Positions 35,222 through 46,786 of a DNA stretch of 64,000 bases are shown one piece after another. Source of the DNA: Eurosta solidaginis (lineage: Eukaryota; Arthropoda; Insecta; Diptera; Tephritidae). The notes under the pieces are model-generated. The model searched no databases. It had not been told where the DNA came from and saw only the letters and a list, made by a program, of their open reading frames with translations. A program made the position numbers and the translations under genes. The stretch lies in assembly GCF_040869045.1 (NCBI RefSeq), contig NC_090319.1, positions 286,103,693 through 286,167,692 on the forward strand, in the 5' to 3' direction. Numbering within the stretch: position 1 is the stretch's first letter; every line of letters begins with the position of its first letter.

Positions 35222-35700
35222 GTCCTTGTTGTGCTCTGGAATTTATTCAACAATTCCTCTTCCGACAACAATTGTAACGAACTTACTGTAATTCCTCTTA
35301 TTTGCAACCTTCTGCTAACGTTCGAATCACTAACCTGTTGAATAAATAATTCCACAATTCAATAATGCAAAATGGACTTTATTAAAGTACTTCAGAATAA
35401 CACTACTATTGCTCGCCAGATAGCATCTTAAATCAAACTGTTGTCGTGCCTCTACTGTTGCTGCCTTTTATACTGTCCGATTTCATCGCCGGCATATTTC
35501 TAGGCGCTTCTATTTCCAGATCTTACTAGTTAGTTATCAGCTACAAATTTACTCAGCTGTAACTACAGATACACGATTTTATTGCTTCTCTCATTGCATA
35601 CATTCGGGAGTATCTCAGATATATGCATGTGGTTGTGCGTTGCTTCTCCGCTGCGTGTACGTACATATGTGTAGACATAATGATTGATTCGTTTATGTAG

Positions 35701-36113
35701 ATACAAGTGACTATTGTTGTTGTTCTTCTTGTAGCGATAAGGCTTTGGGGAGTGTTATCGATGTAATAGTCCTTTGCCGGATACAGATCCGGTACGCTCC
35801 GGTACCACAGCACCATTAAGGTACTAGCCCGACCATCCCGGGAACGATTTATGTGGCCACATTAAACCGTCAGGCCATCCCCTCCCACCCCACGCCCAAG
35901 TTCCATGAGGAGCTTGGGGTCGCCAGAGCCTCTCTGCTAGTGAAACAGGATTCGCCGCGGATAGGTTTTTAGAGAAGCTATATATTGTGCTGGCAAGCTG
36001 AAGGATTGCGCTACACAGCACCTTGAATCTGGTATTTTAGTCGCCTCTTACGACAGGCATACCTACCGCGGGAATATTCTAACCCCCTAACCCGCTGGGG
36101 TATACAAGTGACT
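35701..36113 (-). mobile_element. CAA-tailed short retroelement, copy 2, with TSD
   Basis: Inserted in the 5' LTR of the gypsy element. The insert (35713-36101, 389 bp) is flanked by atacaagtgact at 35701-35712 and 36102-36113. On the minus strand it starts accccagcgggttagggg, continues ccgcggtaggtatgcctg and ends ctacaagaagaacaacaac. It has no open frame. Length and both ends agree with copy 1, defining a complete unit of about 390 bp. Confidence 0.93.
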
Positions 36114-36203
36114 GTCTGCTTTATTGTTGTTGTGACTTCATTTACTTAGCATCAGACTAGTAATGTGAGTAACACTTAGTGTCACTAATATTCGTCACAG
36201 TAT

Positions 36204-37570
36204 ATACCGCAATGAAGTTCTCAAAAAATATCATATGTGGACTTAGGAAGTTTTGATATGTATCGACTCTTATGATGTTCATACTTGTACTGCATATAAG
36301 TTACGAATATAATCAGTTAAGTATTATTGGGTTCCTATTAACACGCGCAGCAGTGTACGAGTATATCCCGTATATAATTGTATTTATAAAGTTTACCATA
36401 AAACTTTCCAATCTGTCCTGCAACAAATTTTCTTAACTGTAGTCGTTTGTGATTTGAAAACATTACAAAACTTCAAACATTAAAACTACGCTCTTACTTT
36501 GTTGTTGCTCAAAATATTACTATAAATATTCTGAAGATAGCAATAAAGTGAACTTAATCTATGGTTAAATAAAGACAAAGTTCAATAGATACAGGTGGAA
36601 TAATAGATAAACCACATTGTTGGCCACTAAACCACTTACAAACAAAACATTGAGCATTCAAGCGAAAGATATCACAACAAGAACAATAAATCGACAGAAG
36701 CTTAACAAAATATATTGTGGACATTGGCTTGAGGCGAATATGAACTGATCTGAATATTTGAACATCATAAAATGGTGTCATTCGAGCGATAACAATATAT
36801 GACAATACGACTAAAATTATTGCTACATTCAATAAGTAGCTACAAAGTAATGAAATTTTATATATATATATGTGTGGAGAGCAACATATGTATGCATGTA
36901 TGTATAAGGATATGCCTGTCCTACTCAGTTGCACTAAGAGCGGTGTGAGTGTGGTGTATCTCATGTGTAGTGTATTCAGTAAAGGACAAAACTCATTCAT
37001 GTATATAGCAATATTTCAATGTGTATATGTGTGTATGTGGTAAATAATTGTACCTGGCATAGGTGGTTTACTTTTACAGCTGAAAAGACCCAGATGTACA
37101 TTAGAGCGTTCCAAAAATTATTCATTTTTCAAACTTGAAAAATGTTCATCATACGTCCTGTAACACCAAGTGAAGTGCGCTATTATTGCGAATTATCACT
37201 GCACTTTTCAGAGAGTGTCCCTTGAAAATTTCAAAAGCTGATATTTACCTCACTTACTTTTATATATGGAAAAAAATATCAAAATATTTTCATTTCTCAG
37301 CCTAAAAATAACGGCTATAAAATTAAGGCATATCAACTTTCGCACCAAAACCATTTTAAATGCATTCTTGCGTCAGCCCAATACATACATATGTGTGAAA
37401 ATGTGTTGTTGTGAAAAGTGCCATTTGTTAACAACAACAATAATCGATTATAAATATTCCCACTGAATATTTAGGTCAACTCTGGACTATTGTTGTTGCT
37501 ATATCACTTCGATTTTAACATTATCTTTGCTAAACCTCAAACAAAAGTGTTTGATGGGGAATATGAGGAA
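36204..37570. other. nothing recognised
   Basis: AT-rich spacer with simple tata and tgtatg stretches. The longest frame (36554-37000, minus) is hydrophobic and low in complexity, and I do not call it a gene. Confidence 0.4.
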
Positions 37571-37574
37571 ATTC

Positions 37575-38970
37575 CCTGCAAAAAATGGGGCCGTCCTTAA
37601 ACTCAGAAAGAATTTTTGCTTTCTACCTTTTTTCAGAAAACATTGGTCAGAACCCTCGTTTCAGAAAGACAAAATTCAGAGGTCAAAACTCAGAAGTTAA
37701 ATCTCTGAAGTCTAATTTCAAAAGTCAAATTTCAGAAGTCAAATTTCAGAAGGCAAAATTCAGAAGTCAAAATTCAGAAAGTAATCAGACGACAGAAAAA
37801 CATAAAATTTTTCTCAAAATTTCAAAAACGGAATTATGTACAAAGAAAAAGTAGTACAATCTAAAATTTTAAATTGTGTGCAATAGGAAGCATGTAATTA
37901 ATTAATTTGTTCGCGTTTATCTTTTTCAAATGAATTTAAAATTTTTGTTGTTATATCTGCCTACTGATTTGTAAGCTCGCGCCTTCGAATCGAGCTCAAA
38001 GCTTAACAATAATTATTTTACCATTATTATTGTTATGATTAAGTTTTCCTTAATTGAAAAAATTTTAAATTAGAATAGAAGAAAGAAAAAAATTTAGACA
38101 ACTGCCTCGTTGTACAAATCCATTTCGGGAACTGCTAAATTCCTTCATCGGTAACGTTTAGGCGCCGCTGCTATAACCATTCAGCTATCACAGCGGTTGT
38201 TTGTTTGTCTTCATTATTCCTACTTCTATCCTGTTTCTTGCCAATTGATATTCACAGCACCGCGACATCTGTTGCATAATGGATCTGAAAATTTGACTTG
38301 TTTCATGGCAATGATGCCATAGTTTCATATTTTTATTGACACTTTTTCCCCGTGCTATGGAATGTATTAACAATTTTTGTTGTTTCAATTAAGAAAAAAT
38401 ATATCATAACTATAATAATGATAAAATAATTATCGTTAGGCCTTGAGCTCGATTCGAACCCGCGATCTTTTGAATTTACAGTATTAAAAAAACGAAGTCT
38501 TTATATTTTTTCTTGCGTTTCCAATATGGATCGCCTCCAGCTGGAAATTGCTGCAGTTCTGTTTCTATTATTCTCTGCTGTTTATAATTTTATTTATGCA
38601 ATTAAATATGTTAGGGTTTGTCCCAAACGCACTTCGAATGACGTTGTACCACCTTTCGATGGAATTATTTGTACGTACTTCACCCAATTTGATGATATTA
38701 TACATATTATGCAGAAATAAAATTTCAGAAGTCAAAATTCTGAAAGTAATCAGACAGCAAAAAAACATAAAATTTTGCGCAAAATTTTATGTTTTTTTGC
38801 TGTCTCATTTCTTTCTGAATTTTGACTTCTGAAATTTGATTTCCGAATTTTGACTGCTGAACTTTAATTTATGAATTTTTGTTTCTGAGTTTTGACTTCT
38901 GAATTTTGTCTTTCTGAAAAAGGGGTTCTGACTAATGTTTTCTGAAAAAACGTGTTTCTGAATTTATGGG
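37575..38970. repeat. fold-back element with 13-bp minisatellite arms
   Basis: The left arm (about 37590-37815) and right arm (about 38806-38968) are inverted copies: ttcagaaaacattrgtcagaaccc followed by repeats of aaattcagaagtc. The left junction word agtaatcagac recurs directly at 38747. Between the arms are a 54-bp perfect palindrome (38752-38805) and a nested inverted-repeat unit with tRNA-like boxes (37979-38467). No transposase is encoded. The outermost bases match poorly, so the exact ends are uncertain. Confidence 0.75.
37979..38467. repeat. inverted-repeat unit with tRNA-like boxes
   Basis: The left edge (cttcgaatcgagctcaaagc, then aataattattttaccattat) is the inverse of the right edge, which on the minus strand reads gggttcgaatcgagctcaag then ataattattttatcattat. 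The right edge carries a perfect Pol III B box (ggttcgaatc). Near 38165-38195 the minus strand has an A-box-like tagctgaatggttatagc. The arrangement suggests two tRNA-derived SINE ends facing each other. Confidence 0.55.
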
Positions 38971-39491
38971 GGAACCGCAAAATATAGCTAACTAACAGAT
39001 TACTGTTTTACGGTGATTCCTGAAAGTAAATCGTATTTGAATAACTAAGTACAAAAAGTCAGCTATGAACTGGTTGGGAAGTCATGTAAACTTGCAATCG
39101 TAATCTGTGTAACTGTCAAAATGAAACTAATCAAACTAAAATATTTCCAAGTCAAACAATTATTTTTCAAACAAAATTTTCAAGTATGAGAAATTTTTTG
39201 TGTTTCCATGATGTGTTTCAGATAAGTTTGGCTCCAGCTGCTTCCAAAAATATGCAAATACTAGTAAATATTTCGTCTGATTTCAGCGGTAATAAAGTTA
39301 TTTTTCCCCCTAAAAAGGCGACTAGAATAGTTCGAGAACTCAAAAATTGTTCCCGATGCAGTCGGTCGAGTACCAGAACAGGAAAGTAAAACTTGAAGCT
39401 CACACCCAAAAAGAGTTTAAGAACTCAGGAAGACAGATATTCAAATTAGGAAAAGTTTAAAACTATTTTTCATTGTGGATAAAATAAGTGT
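38971..39491. other. nothing recognised
   Basis: No family-specific coding pattern or repeat is visible between the fold-back element and the RTE fragment. Confidence 0.4.
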
Positions 39492-40306
39492 GATAACTTC
39501 TGCAATTACTGGAATATGCTGACGACATTGATATCATTGGTCTAAACACCCGCGCTGTTAGCTCTGCTTACTCCAAACTGGAAAAAGAAGCGGTAAAGGT
39601 GGGTTTGATGGTGAATGAGGACAAAACGAAGTACCTGCTGTCATCGAGCAAAGAGTCAGCGCATATGCGCCTTGGCAACCACGCAAAAAGACTTCGTTTA
39701 TTTGGGAACCAGCATCAACACTAGCAACAACATCAGCACTGAAATGCAGCGAAGAATCAATCTTGCCAATAAATGCTACTTTGGACTAGGTAGGCAGTTG
39801 AAAAGTAAAGTCCTCTCTCGGCGAACGAAAATCATACTCTACAAGTCACTTGTCGTACCCGTCCTGCTATATGGTGCAGAAGGATGGATCATGACAACAG
39901 CAGATGAAGCGGCTTTGGGAGTGTTCAAGAGAAAAGTTCTTCGAAAGATTTATGGACCTCTACGCGTTGGCGATGGCGAGTACCGAAGAAGATTTAATGA
40001 TGAGCTGTACGAGCTATACGCAGACATCAACATAGTCCAGCGAATTAAAACGCAGCGGCTGCGCTGGCTAGGCCATATTATGCGAATGAAAGATAATTCT
40101 CCGGCCAAGAAAGTGTTTCTATCGGAACCCGCCTATGGAAGCAGAGTTAGAGGGCGGTCCCCACTCCGTTGGAAGAAACAGGTGGAGAACGATTTATACC
40201 CCCTTGGTGTGACCAATTGGCGCCGGTTGGCGGAGCGACTGGCGCGCCTTGTTAGACGGTCATAACCGTTTAGACGGTTAAGCCTAAGTAAGTAAGATAA
40301 CTTCTG
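39492..40306 (+). mobile_element. 5'-truncated RTE fragment with 11-bp TSD
   Basis: The insert begins near tgcaattactgg at 39501 and matches the intact RTE from just before YADD to the 3' end. It is flanked by gataacttctg at 39492-39502 and 40296-40306. A short deletion at about 39685 removes the ATVGSHNFEIVKD-equivalent region and shifts frame, and about 9 codons near the C-terminus are missing. The 3' tail is taagtaagtaag. Its 216-codon frame (39615-40265) is a remnant. Confidence 0.95.
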
Positions 40307-40589
40307 TATAGAAGTCAAAAATACAAATAGAACTGATCACCTGATTTTTATCTGACTGCCGCTTTCTTATTCTGTATCTCTTTCTATCAACCGCAGAAGG
40401 TAGCTGGCGCCGCCATATTAAACACCCTGTCAAAACGCTGCCAAAATGCATAAAAGTAGCCATATTGAACATCCTGTCACGCAGTTGACGGATAAGATAT
40501 CATACTTGTTTTATCCATAATGCTATAGTCCGCCATCGGAATACTTCCACAATTAGAAAGTAATAATTTCCTTAGAAATAAGAATTTTT
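40307..40589. other. spacer, nothing recognised
   Basis: Short spacer between the RTE fragment and the split SINE. The word ccatattaaacaccctgtc / ccatattgaacatcctgtc occurs twice about 55 bp apart. Confidence 0.4.
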
Positions 40590-40805
40590 CTGTAAAGCGC
40601 GATAACCTCCGAAGAGATTTTAGGCCGAGGTTCTCTTCTGGTTTGCGTCGTGCTTCTTTTAATCTTTCCTACAAATTGGCGGAACGACAACTATACGCTT
40701 TTACGCCGATTCCGAACGGCATCTGCAAGGCAGACGAGTTTTCGCTGAGAAGCTTTTCATGGCAGAAATAAACTCGTAGTGCTTGCCAAACACTGCCAAT
40801 GGGGG
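40590..40805 (-). mobile_element. SINE copy e/f, 3' half (other half at 47015-47156)
   Basis: The 3' half of the SINE (gcgataacctccgaagag to ccaaacactgccaatggggg) stops at the edge of the inverted-LTR element. The missing 5' half resumes at 47015 with gggggcccctgtttaaa, followed by the B-box-like and A-box regions. Joined, the two halves read as one continuous minus-strand SINE, so the intervening 6.2 kb is one insertion. Confidence 0.9.
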
Positions 40806-41033
40806 TGTAGGGTTTGTTTATAACTTTAACTTTACAATATTTTACTTTGTAATTTTGTTATTTTTTAAATGTATTCATGCATTTTTAATTTTCAATTTTC
40901 AGTTTTGTTTACTTCAAAAATTTGGATTCTTGTGAAAATTCGATTAATGTACAACCGATTTTTAAGTGTTAATAAAATATATTAATTTTTACATTAAAAT
41001 AGTTCCTTTATTTATATCAATATTGGAACTACA
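40806..41033 (+). repeat. left LTR, 228 bp
   Basis: Begins TGTAGGG and ends ACTACA, giving canonical TG...CA ends. The primer-binding site at 41036-41052 on its right side shows that this is a genuine 5' LTR in plus orientation. Confidence 0.88.
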
Positions 41034-41374
41034 ATTGGCGATCCTGCCAGGAGACGAACCTGGAATCTTCTGATACACTACTAGCAAAAATTTAATCTTC
41101 CTGCATCTCAAAAACAATTTCATATTGGTGAGATCAATTCTTCATATTTACATATATATTTGTTTAACTATTAAATATACTATTTTTGTGTTTGGTTTCG
41201 AATCTTGTTCTTTTTGAATTGTTCTTTTCTGGTTAAGATACTAAATCTCGAGTAATTAGGTCAATTTATTTACATTCAATTGGTGTCTTATATAGGACTA
41301 TTTACATTATATGTTTCACTCCCCACACAACAATACACACAACATACAATTTCACTCACAAACAATTTAAATGA

Positions 41375-42106
41375 CTCACTAATGCAGAAATACAATTTAG
41401 TACTAAAAATATAACGCAAGAAAACATAAAATATGAACATATTATTACCGCGCTTCCACAGGAAGTAATTTTAACGGTTTTAGATTTTATTCAAAATCCC
41501 CCCCAAGTTAATAAGTTTTCTGAACTTAAGAAAATCTTAATAGAAAGGCATTCATTAAGTGAAAGTTCAAAGCTAGATAAAATTTTTAGTGATTCTGAGA
41601 TGGGAGATCGTAAACCCTCAGAATTTTATCGATCATTGATTTTACTTGCCGGTTCAAATTTCAGTGAAAATATTCTTAAAAAGATTTGGATAAGAAAACT
41701 TACCAAAAATTTAAGTGCGATTTTAGCTAGTTCCAATTCAACTAATATAAATGAATTGACAAAACTCGCTGACATTATTTGGGAAGTCATAAATAAAAAT
41801 GAAGTATATTCGGTTAACGCGGTTTCGAATTCAGTAGCGCAAAATTCTGTTGTTGAAAATTTGGTAAAAACTACTTCTTTGATGTTTGAAATTCTTCAAA
41901 AACTTTCTTTAGAATTATCTGAAATAAAAACTCAAGTTTATCAAAATCAATCTAGATCACGGTCGAATTCCAGAAATTATTTTAGAAATTCATTTAGACG
42001 TCGTTCCAATTCGCGTAATAATCCAAATTGGTTGTGTAGATTTCACTACAAGTTTGGAAGTAATGCCCGAAATTATGAACAACCGTGTTCTTATAATAAC
42101 CGTGTT
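41375..42106 (+). pseudogene. gypsy-group gag (capsid-nucleocapsid), N-terminus missing
   Basis: An open frame after the TGA at 41372 reads as a gypsy-group capsid: AEIQFSTKNITQE, IITALPQEVILTVLDFIQNPP, LKKILIERHSLSESSKL and the diagnostic GDRKPSEFYRSLILLAG, followed by ELTKLADIIWEV. An Arg/Ser-rich stretch (about 41953-42030) leads to a knuckle-like CRFHYKFGSNARNYEQPC in which one expected Cys is Tyr. The family's usual N-terminal part is absent. The frame then runs into the head of Element A at 42107. Gag would form the particle that packages element RNA. Confidence 0.85.
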
Positions 42107-45100
42107 CTTAAGGCTAAGTTCGGGTATAACCGAACATTACATACTCAGTTGAGAGCTATGGAGACAAAATAAGGGAAATCACCATGCAGGAAAATGCACC
42201 TAGGGTAACCCTGGAATGTGGTTGTATGACATGTGTATCAAGTGGAATGTATTAAAGAGTATTTTAAGAGAGAGTAGGCCATAGTTCTATTGATGGACGC
42301 CATTTAGGGATATCGCCATAAAGGTGGACCAGGGCTGACTCTAGAATTTGTTTGTACGATATGGGTATCAAATGAAAGGTGTTACTGAGCATTTTAAGAG
42401 GGAGTGGGCCTTAGGTCTATCGGTGGACGACTTTTCGAGATATCGCCATAAAGGTGGACCAGGGGTGACTCTAGAATATGTTTGTACGATATGGGTATCA
42501 AATGAAAGCTGTTAATGAGTATTTTGAAAAGGAGTGATCCTTAGTTCCATAGGTCGACGCCGTTTCGAGATATCGCCATAAAGGTGGACCAGGGGTGTCT
42601 CTAGAATGTGTTTGTACGATATGGGAATCAAATGAAAGGTGTTACTGAGCATTTTAAGAGGGAGTGGGAATTAGGTCTATAGGTGGACGCCTTTTCGAAA
42701 TGTCGCCATTAGGGTGGGCCAGGGGTGACTCTAGAATGTTTGTACGATATGGGTATCAAACGAAAAGTGTTACTGAGCATTTTAAGAGGGAGTGGGCATT
42801 AGGTCTATAGGTGGACGCCTTTTCGAAATGTCGCCATTAGGGTGGGCCAGGGGTGACTCTAGAATGTGTTTGTATGATATGGGTATCAAATGAAAGATGG
42901 TAATGAGTATTTTAAAAGGGAGTAATCCTTAGTTCTATAGGTGGACACCTTTTCGAGATATCGCCATAAAGGTGGACCAAGGGTGATATTAGAATGTGTG
43001 TACGATATGGGTATAAAACGAAAGGTGTTACTGAGCATTTTAAGAGGGAGTGGGCATGATGTCTATAGGTGGACGCCTTTTCGAGATATCGTCATTAGGG
43101 TGGGCAGGGGAGACTCTAGAATGTGTTTGTACGATATGGGTATCAAACGAAAGGTGTTACTGAGCATTTTAAGAGGGAGTGGGCATTAGGTCTATAGGTG
43201 GACGCCTTTTCGAGAAATCGCCATTAGGGTGGGCCAGGGGTGACTCTAGAATGTTTGTACGATATGGGTATCAAACGAAAGGTGTTACTGAGCATTTTAA
43301 GAGGGAGTGGGCATTAGGTCTATAGGTGGACGCCTTTTCGAGATATCGCCACTAGGGTGGGCCAGAGGTGACTCTAGAATGTGTTTGTACGATATGGGTA
43401 TCAAATGAAAGGTGGTAATGAGTATTTTAAAAGGGAGTAATCCTTAGTTCAATAGGTGGACGCCTTTTCGAGATATCGCCATAAAGGTGAACCAAGGGTG
43501 ACTCTAGAATGTTTGTACGATATGGGTATCAAACGAAAGGTGTTACTGAGCATTTCAAGAGAGAGTGGGCATTAGGTCTATAGGTGGACGCCTTTTCGAG
43601 ATATCGCCATTAGGGTGGGCCAGGGGTGACTCTAGAATGTTTGTACGATATGGGTATGAAACGAAAGGTGTTACTGAGCATTTTAAGAGGGAGTGGACAT
43701 TAGGTCTATAGGTGGACGCCTTTTGGAGATATCGCCATTAGGGTGGGCCAGGGGTGACTCTAAAATGTTTGTACGATATGGGTATCATACGAAAGGTGTT
43801 ACTGAGCATTTTAAGAGGGAGTGGACATTAGGTCTATAGGTGGACGCCTTTTCGAGATACCGCCATTAGGGTGGGCCAGGGGTGACTCTAGAATGTTTGT
43901 ACGATATGGGTATCAAACGAAAGGTGTTACTGAGCATTTTAATAGGGAGTGGGCATTAGGTCTATAGGTGGACGCCTTTTCGAGATATCGCTATTAGGGT
44001 GGGCCAGGGGTGACTCTAGAATGTTTGTACGATATGGGTATCAAACGAAAGGTGTTACTGAGCATTTTAATAGGGAGTGGGCATTAGGTCTATAGTGGGA
44101 CGCCTTTTCGAGATATCGCCATTAGGGTGGACCAGGGGTGACTCTAGAATGTGTTTGTACGATATGGATATCAAATTAAAGGTATTAATGAGGGTTTTAA
44201 AAGCGAGTGGCCCTTAGATGTATATGTGAAGGCGTTCTCGGGAAATCGACCAAAATGTGGACCAGGTGATCCAGAAAATCATCTGTCGGGTACTGCTAAT
44301 TTATGTATATATGGAATACCACTAACAGTATTCCTGCCAAGATTCCAAGGGCTGTTGAGTTCGCCTTGTAGAACTTTTTCATTTTCTTCTACTTAATAAG
44401 GTAGGTGTCACACCCATTTTACAAAGTTTTTTCCAAAGTTATATTTTGCGTCAATAAACCAATCCAGTTACAATGTTTCATCCCTTTTTTCGTATTTGGT
44501 ATAGAATTATGGCATTTTTTTATTTTTCGTAATTTTCGATATCGATAAAGTGGGCGTGGTTATTGTCGGATTTCGGCCATTTTTTATATCGAGATAAAGT
44601 GAGTTCAGATAAGTACGTGTGCTAAGTTTAGTAAAGATATATCGATTTTTGCTCAAGTTATTGTGTTAACGGCCGAGCGGAAGGACAGACGGTGGACTGT
44701 GTATAAAAACTGGGCGTGGCTTCAACCGATTTCGCCCTTTTTCACAAAAAACAGTTATCGTCCTAGGAGCCAAGCCTCTACCAAATTTCACAAGGATTGG
44801 TTAATTTTTGTTCGACTTATGGCATTAAAAGCATCCTAGACAAATTAAATGAAAAAGGGCGGAGCCACGCCCATTTTGAAATTTTCTTTTATTTTTGTAA
44901 TTTGTTGCACCACATCATTACTGGAGTTGAATGTTGGCATAACTTACTTATATGCTGTAAAGATATTAACTTTTCTTTTAAAATTTGAATTTAAAAAAAA
45001 TTTTTTTTAAAAAGTGGGCGTGGTCGTTCTCCGATTTTGCTAATTTTTATTAAGCAGACATAAAGTAATAAGGGTAATGTTCCTGCCAAATTTCATCATG

Positions 45101-46360
45101 ATATCTTTAACGACTGCCAAATTACAGCTTGCAAAACTTCTAAATTACCTTCATTTAAAAGTGGGCGGTGCCACGCCCAATGGCCAAAATTTTACTAATT
45201 TTCTATTCTACGTCATAAGCTCAACTCACCTACAAAGCTTCACCGCTTAATGCGTATTTGGTAATGAATTATCGCACTTTTTTGATTTTTCGAAATTTTC
45301 GATATCGAAAAATTGGGCGTGGTTATTGTCCGATATCGTTCATTTTAAATAGCGACCCGAGATGAGTGCCCAGGAACATATATACCAAATTTCATGAAGA
45401 TACCTCAAAATTTACTCAAGTTATCGTGTTAACGGACAGACGGACGGACGGACGGACGACTGTGTATAAAAACTGGGCGTGGCATCAACCGATGTCGCCC
45501 ATTTTCACAGAAAACAGTTAACGTCGTAAAATCTACTCCCCTACCAAATTTCAAAAGGATTGGTTAATTTTTGTTCGACTTATGGCGTTAAAAGTATCCT
45601 AGACAAATTAAATGAAAAAGGGCGGAGCCACGCCCATTTAGAAATTTTCTTTTATTTTTTTATTTTGTTGCACCATATCATTACTGGAGTTGAATGTTGA
45701 TATAATTTACTTATATACTGTAAAGATATTAAATTTTTTGTAAAAATTTTACTTTAAAAAAAAAATTTTTTTAAAAGTGGGCGTGGTCCTTCCCCGATTT
45801 TGCTAATTTTTATGAAGCGTACATATAGTAATAGTAGTAACGTTCCTGACAAATTTCATCATGATATCTTCAACGACTGCCAAATTACATCTTGCAAAAA
45901 TTTTAAATTACCTTCTTTTAAAAGTGGGCGGTGCCACGCCCATTGTCCAAAATTTTACTAATTTTCTATTCTGCGTCATAAGTTCAACTCATCTACCAAG
46001 TTTCGTCGCTTTATCGGTCTTTTGTAATGAATTATCGCACTTTTTCGGTTTTTCGAAATTTTCGATATCGAAAAAGTGGGCGTCGTTATAGTCCGATATC
46101 GTTCATTTTAAATAGCGATCTGAGATGAGTGCTCAGGAACCTACATACCAAATTTCATCAAGATACCTCAAAATTTACTCAAGTTATCGTGTTAACGGAC
46201 GGACGGATGGACGGACATGGCTCAATCAAATTTTTTTTCGATCCTGATTATTTTGATATATGGAAGTCTATATCTATCTCGATTCCTTTATATATGTACA
46301 ACCAACCGTTATCCAATCAAACTTAATATACTCTGTGAGCTCTGCTCAACTGAGTATAAA
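42107..46360 (+). repeat. Element A copy 4, long homogeneous satellite, duplicated body
   Basis: The head (aggctaagttcgggtataac) is at 42110 and its atactcagttgag at 42141-42153. The satellite runs from about 42230 to 44220 with roughly 16 units; those at 42720-44150 are nearly identical. The body starts about 44230. At about 45450 the ggacggacgg run is joined to cgactgtgtataaaaactgg, restarting the body mid-way, so modules between about 44690 and 45450 are repeated at 45460-46200. The tail ctcaactgagtat is at 46345-46357. It interrupts gag/protease. Confidence 0.9.
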
Positions 46361-46368
46361 AATAATGA

Positions 46369-46779
46369 TTCAACAAACTAAATTCAACCTTTGTTGCAGC
46401 GACGAACAACGGTAATTTGGAATTTTCAACTCGTCGCTTGTCCATTTTTGATGAAGATAATGAACTACATTTTTTGATCGATAGTGGAGCAGAAATTTCA
46501 GTGTTACCATTGTGTAAATTTCCACGTACGAAACGTACAGATATAATTCTTACAGCAGCTAATGGTTCAACAATTTCCACATACGGGAAAAGGCTTTTAA
46601 ACGTAAATTTAAGTTTAAGACGTGAATTTCCCTTTACAGTTTTGATAGCGGATATAGCTAAGCCAATAATTGGAGCAGACTTTCTTTGTATATATGGTCT
46701 CCTTATTGATATGAAACATAAGCGCTTAGTAGATCCCTTAACAAATCTTTCGGTCAATATCATTTCTTTTTTTTTGTGA
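46369..46779 (+). pseudogene. retropepsin region following gag
   Basis: An open frame reads FVAATNNGNLEFSTRRLSIF, then the protease signature FLIDSGAEISVLP (Asp-Ser-Gly active site, about 46473-46511) and IGADFLCIYGLLIDMKHKRL, the second gypsy-group protease motif. It ends at a stop 8 bp before the inverted LTR. Normally RT would follow directly. It is the other half of the gag-protease unit cut by Element A. The relative frame of gag and protease before insertion cannot be settled because the insertion edges are ambiguous by a few bases. Confidence 0.85.
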
Positions 46780-46786
46780 CATTAAT

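Larger units (their letters stand above)
32774..36203 (-). mobile_element. Ty3/gypsy-type LTR element, pol deleted
   Basis: On the minus strand: 5' LTR 36199-35273, internal region 35272-33304, 3' LTR 33303-32778. LTRs are 526 bp each after removing a 401-bp insertion from the 5' copy, start TGTGACGAATATTAG and end CGTTACA. The target duplication is gtat (32774-32777, 36200-36203). Next to the 5' LTR the primer-binding region reads ttgttgtcggaagagg. The internal region encodes gag, protease and only the extreme C-terminus of integrase; RT, RNase H and most of integrase are absent, so it is non-autonomous. The LTRs differ by several percent, so it is not recent. Confidence 0.9.

Noticed and set aside
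42185..44220. CRISPR array
   Set aside because: The repeats are ~125-bp contiguous tandem units without unique spacers, in a eukaryotic transposon.
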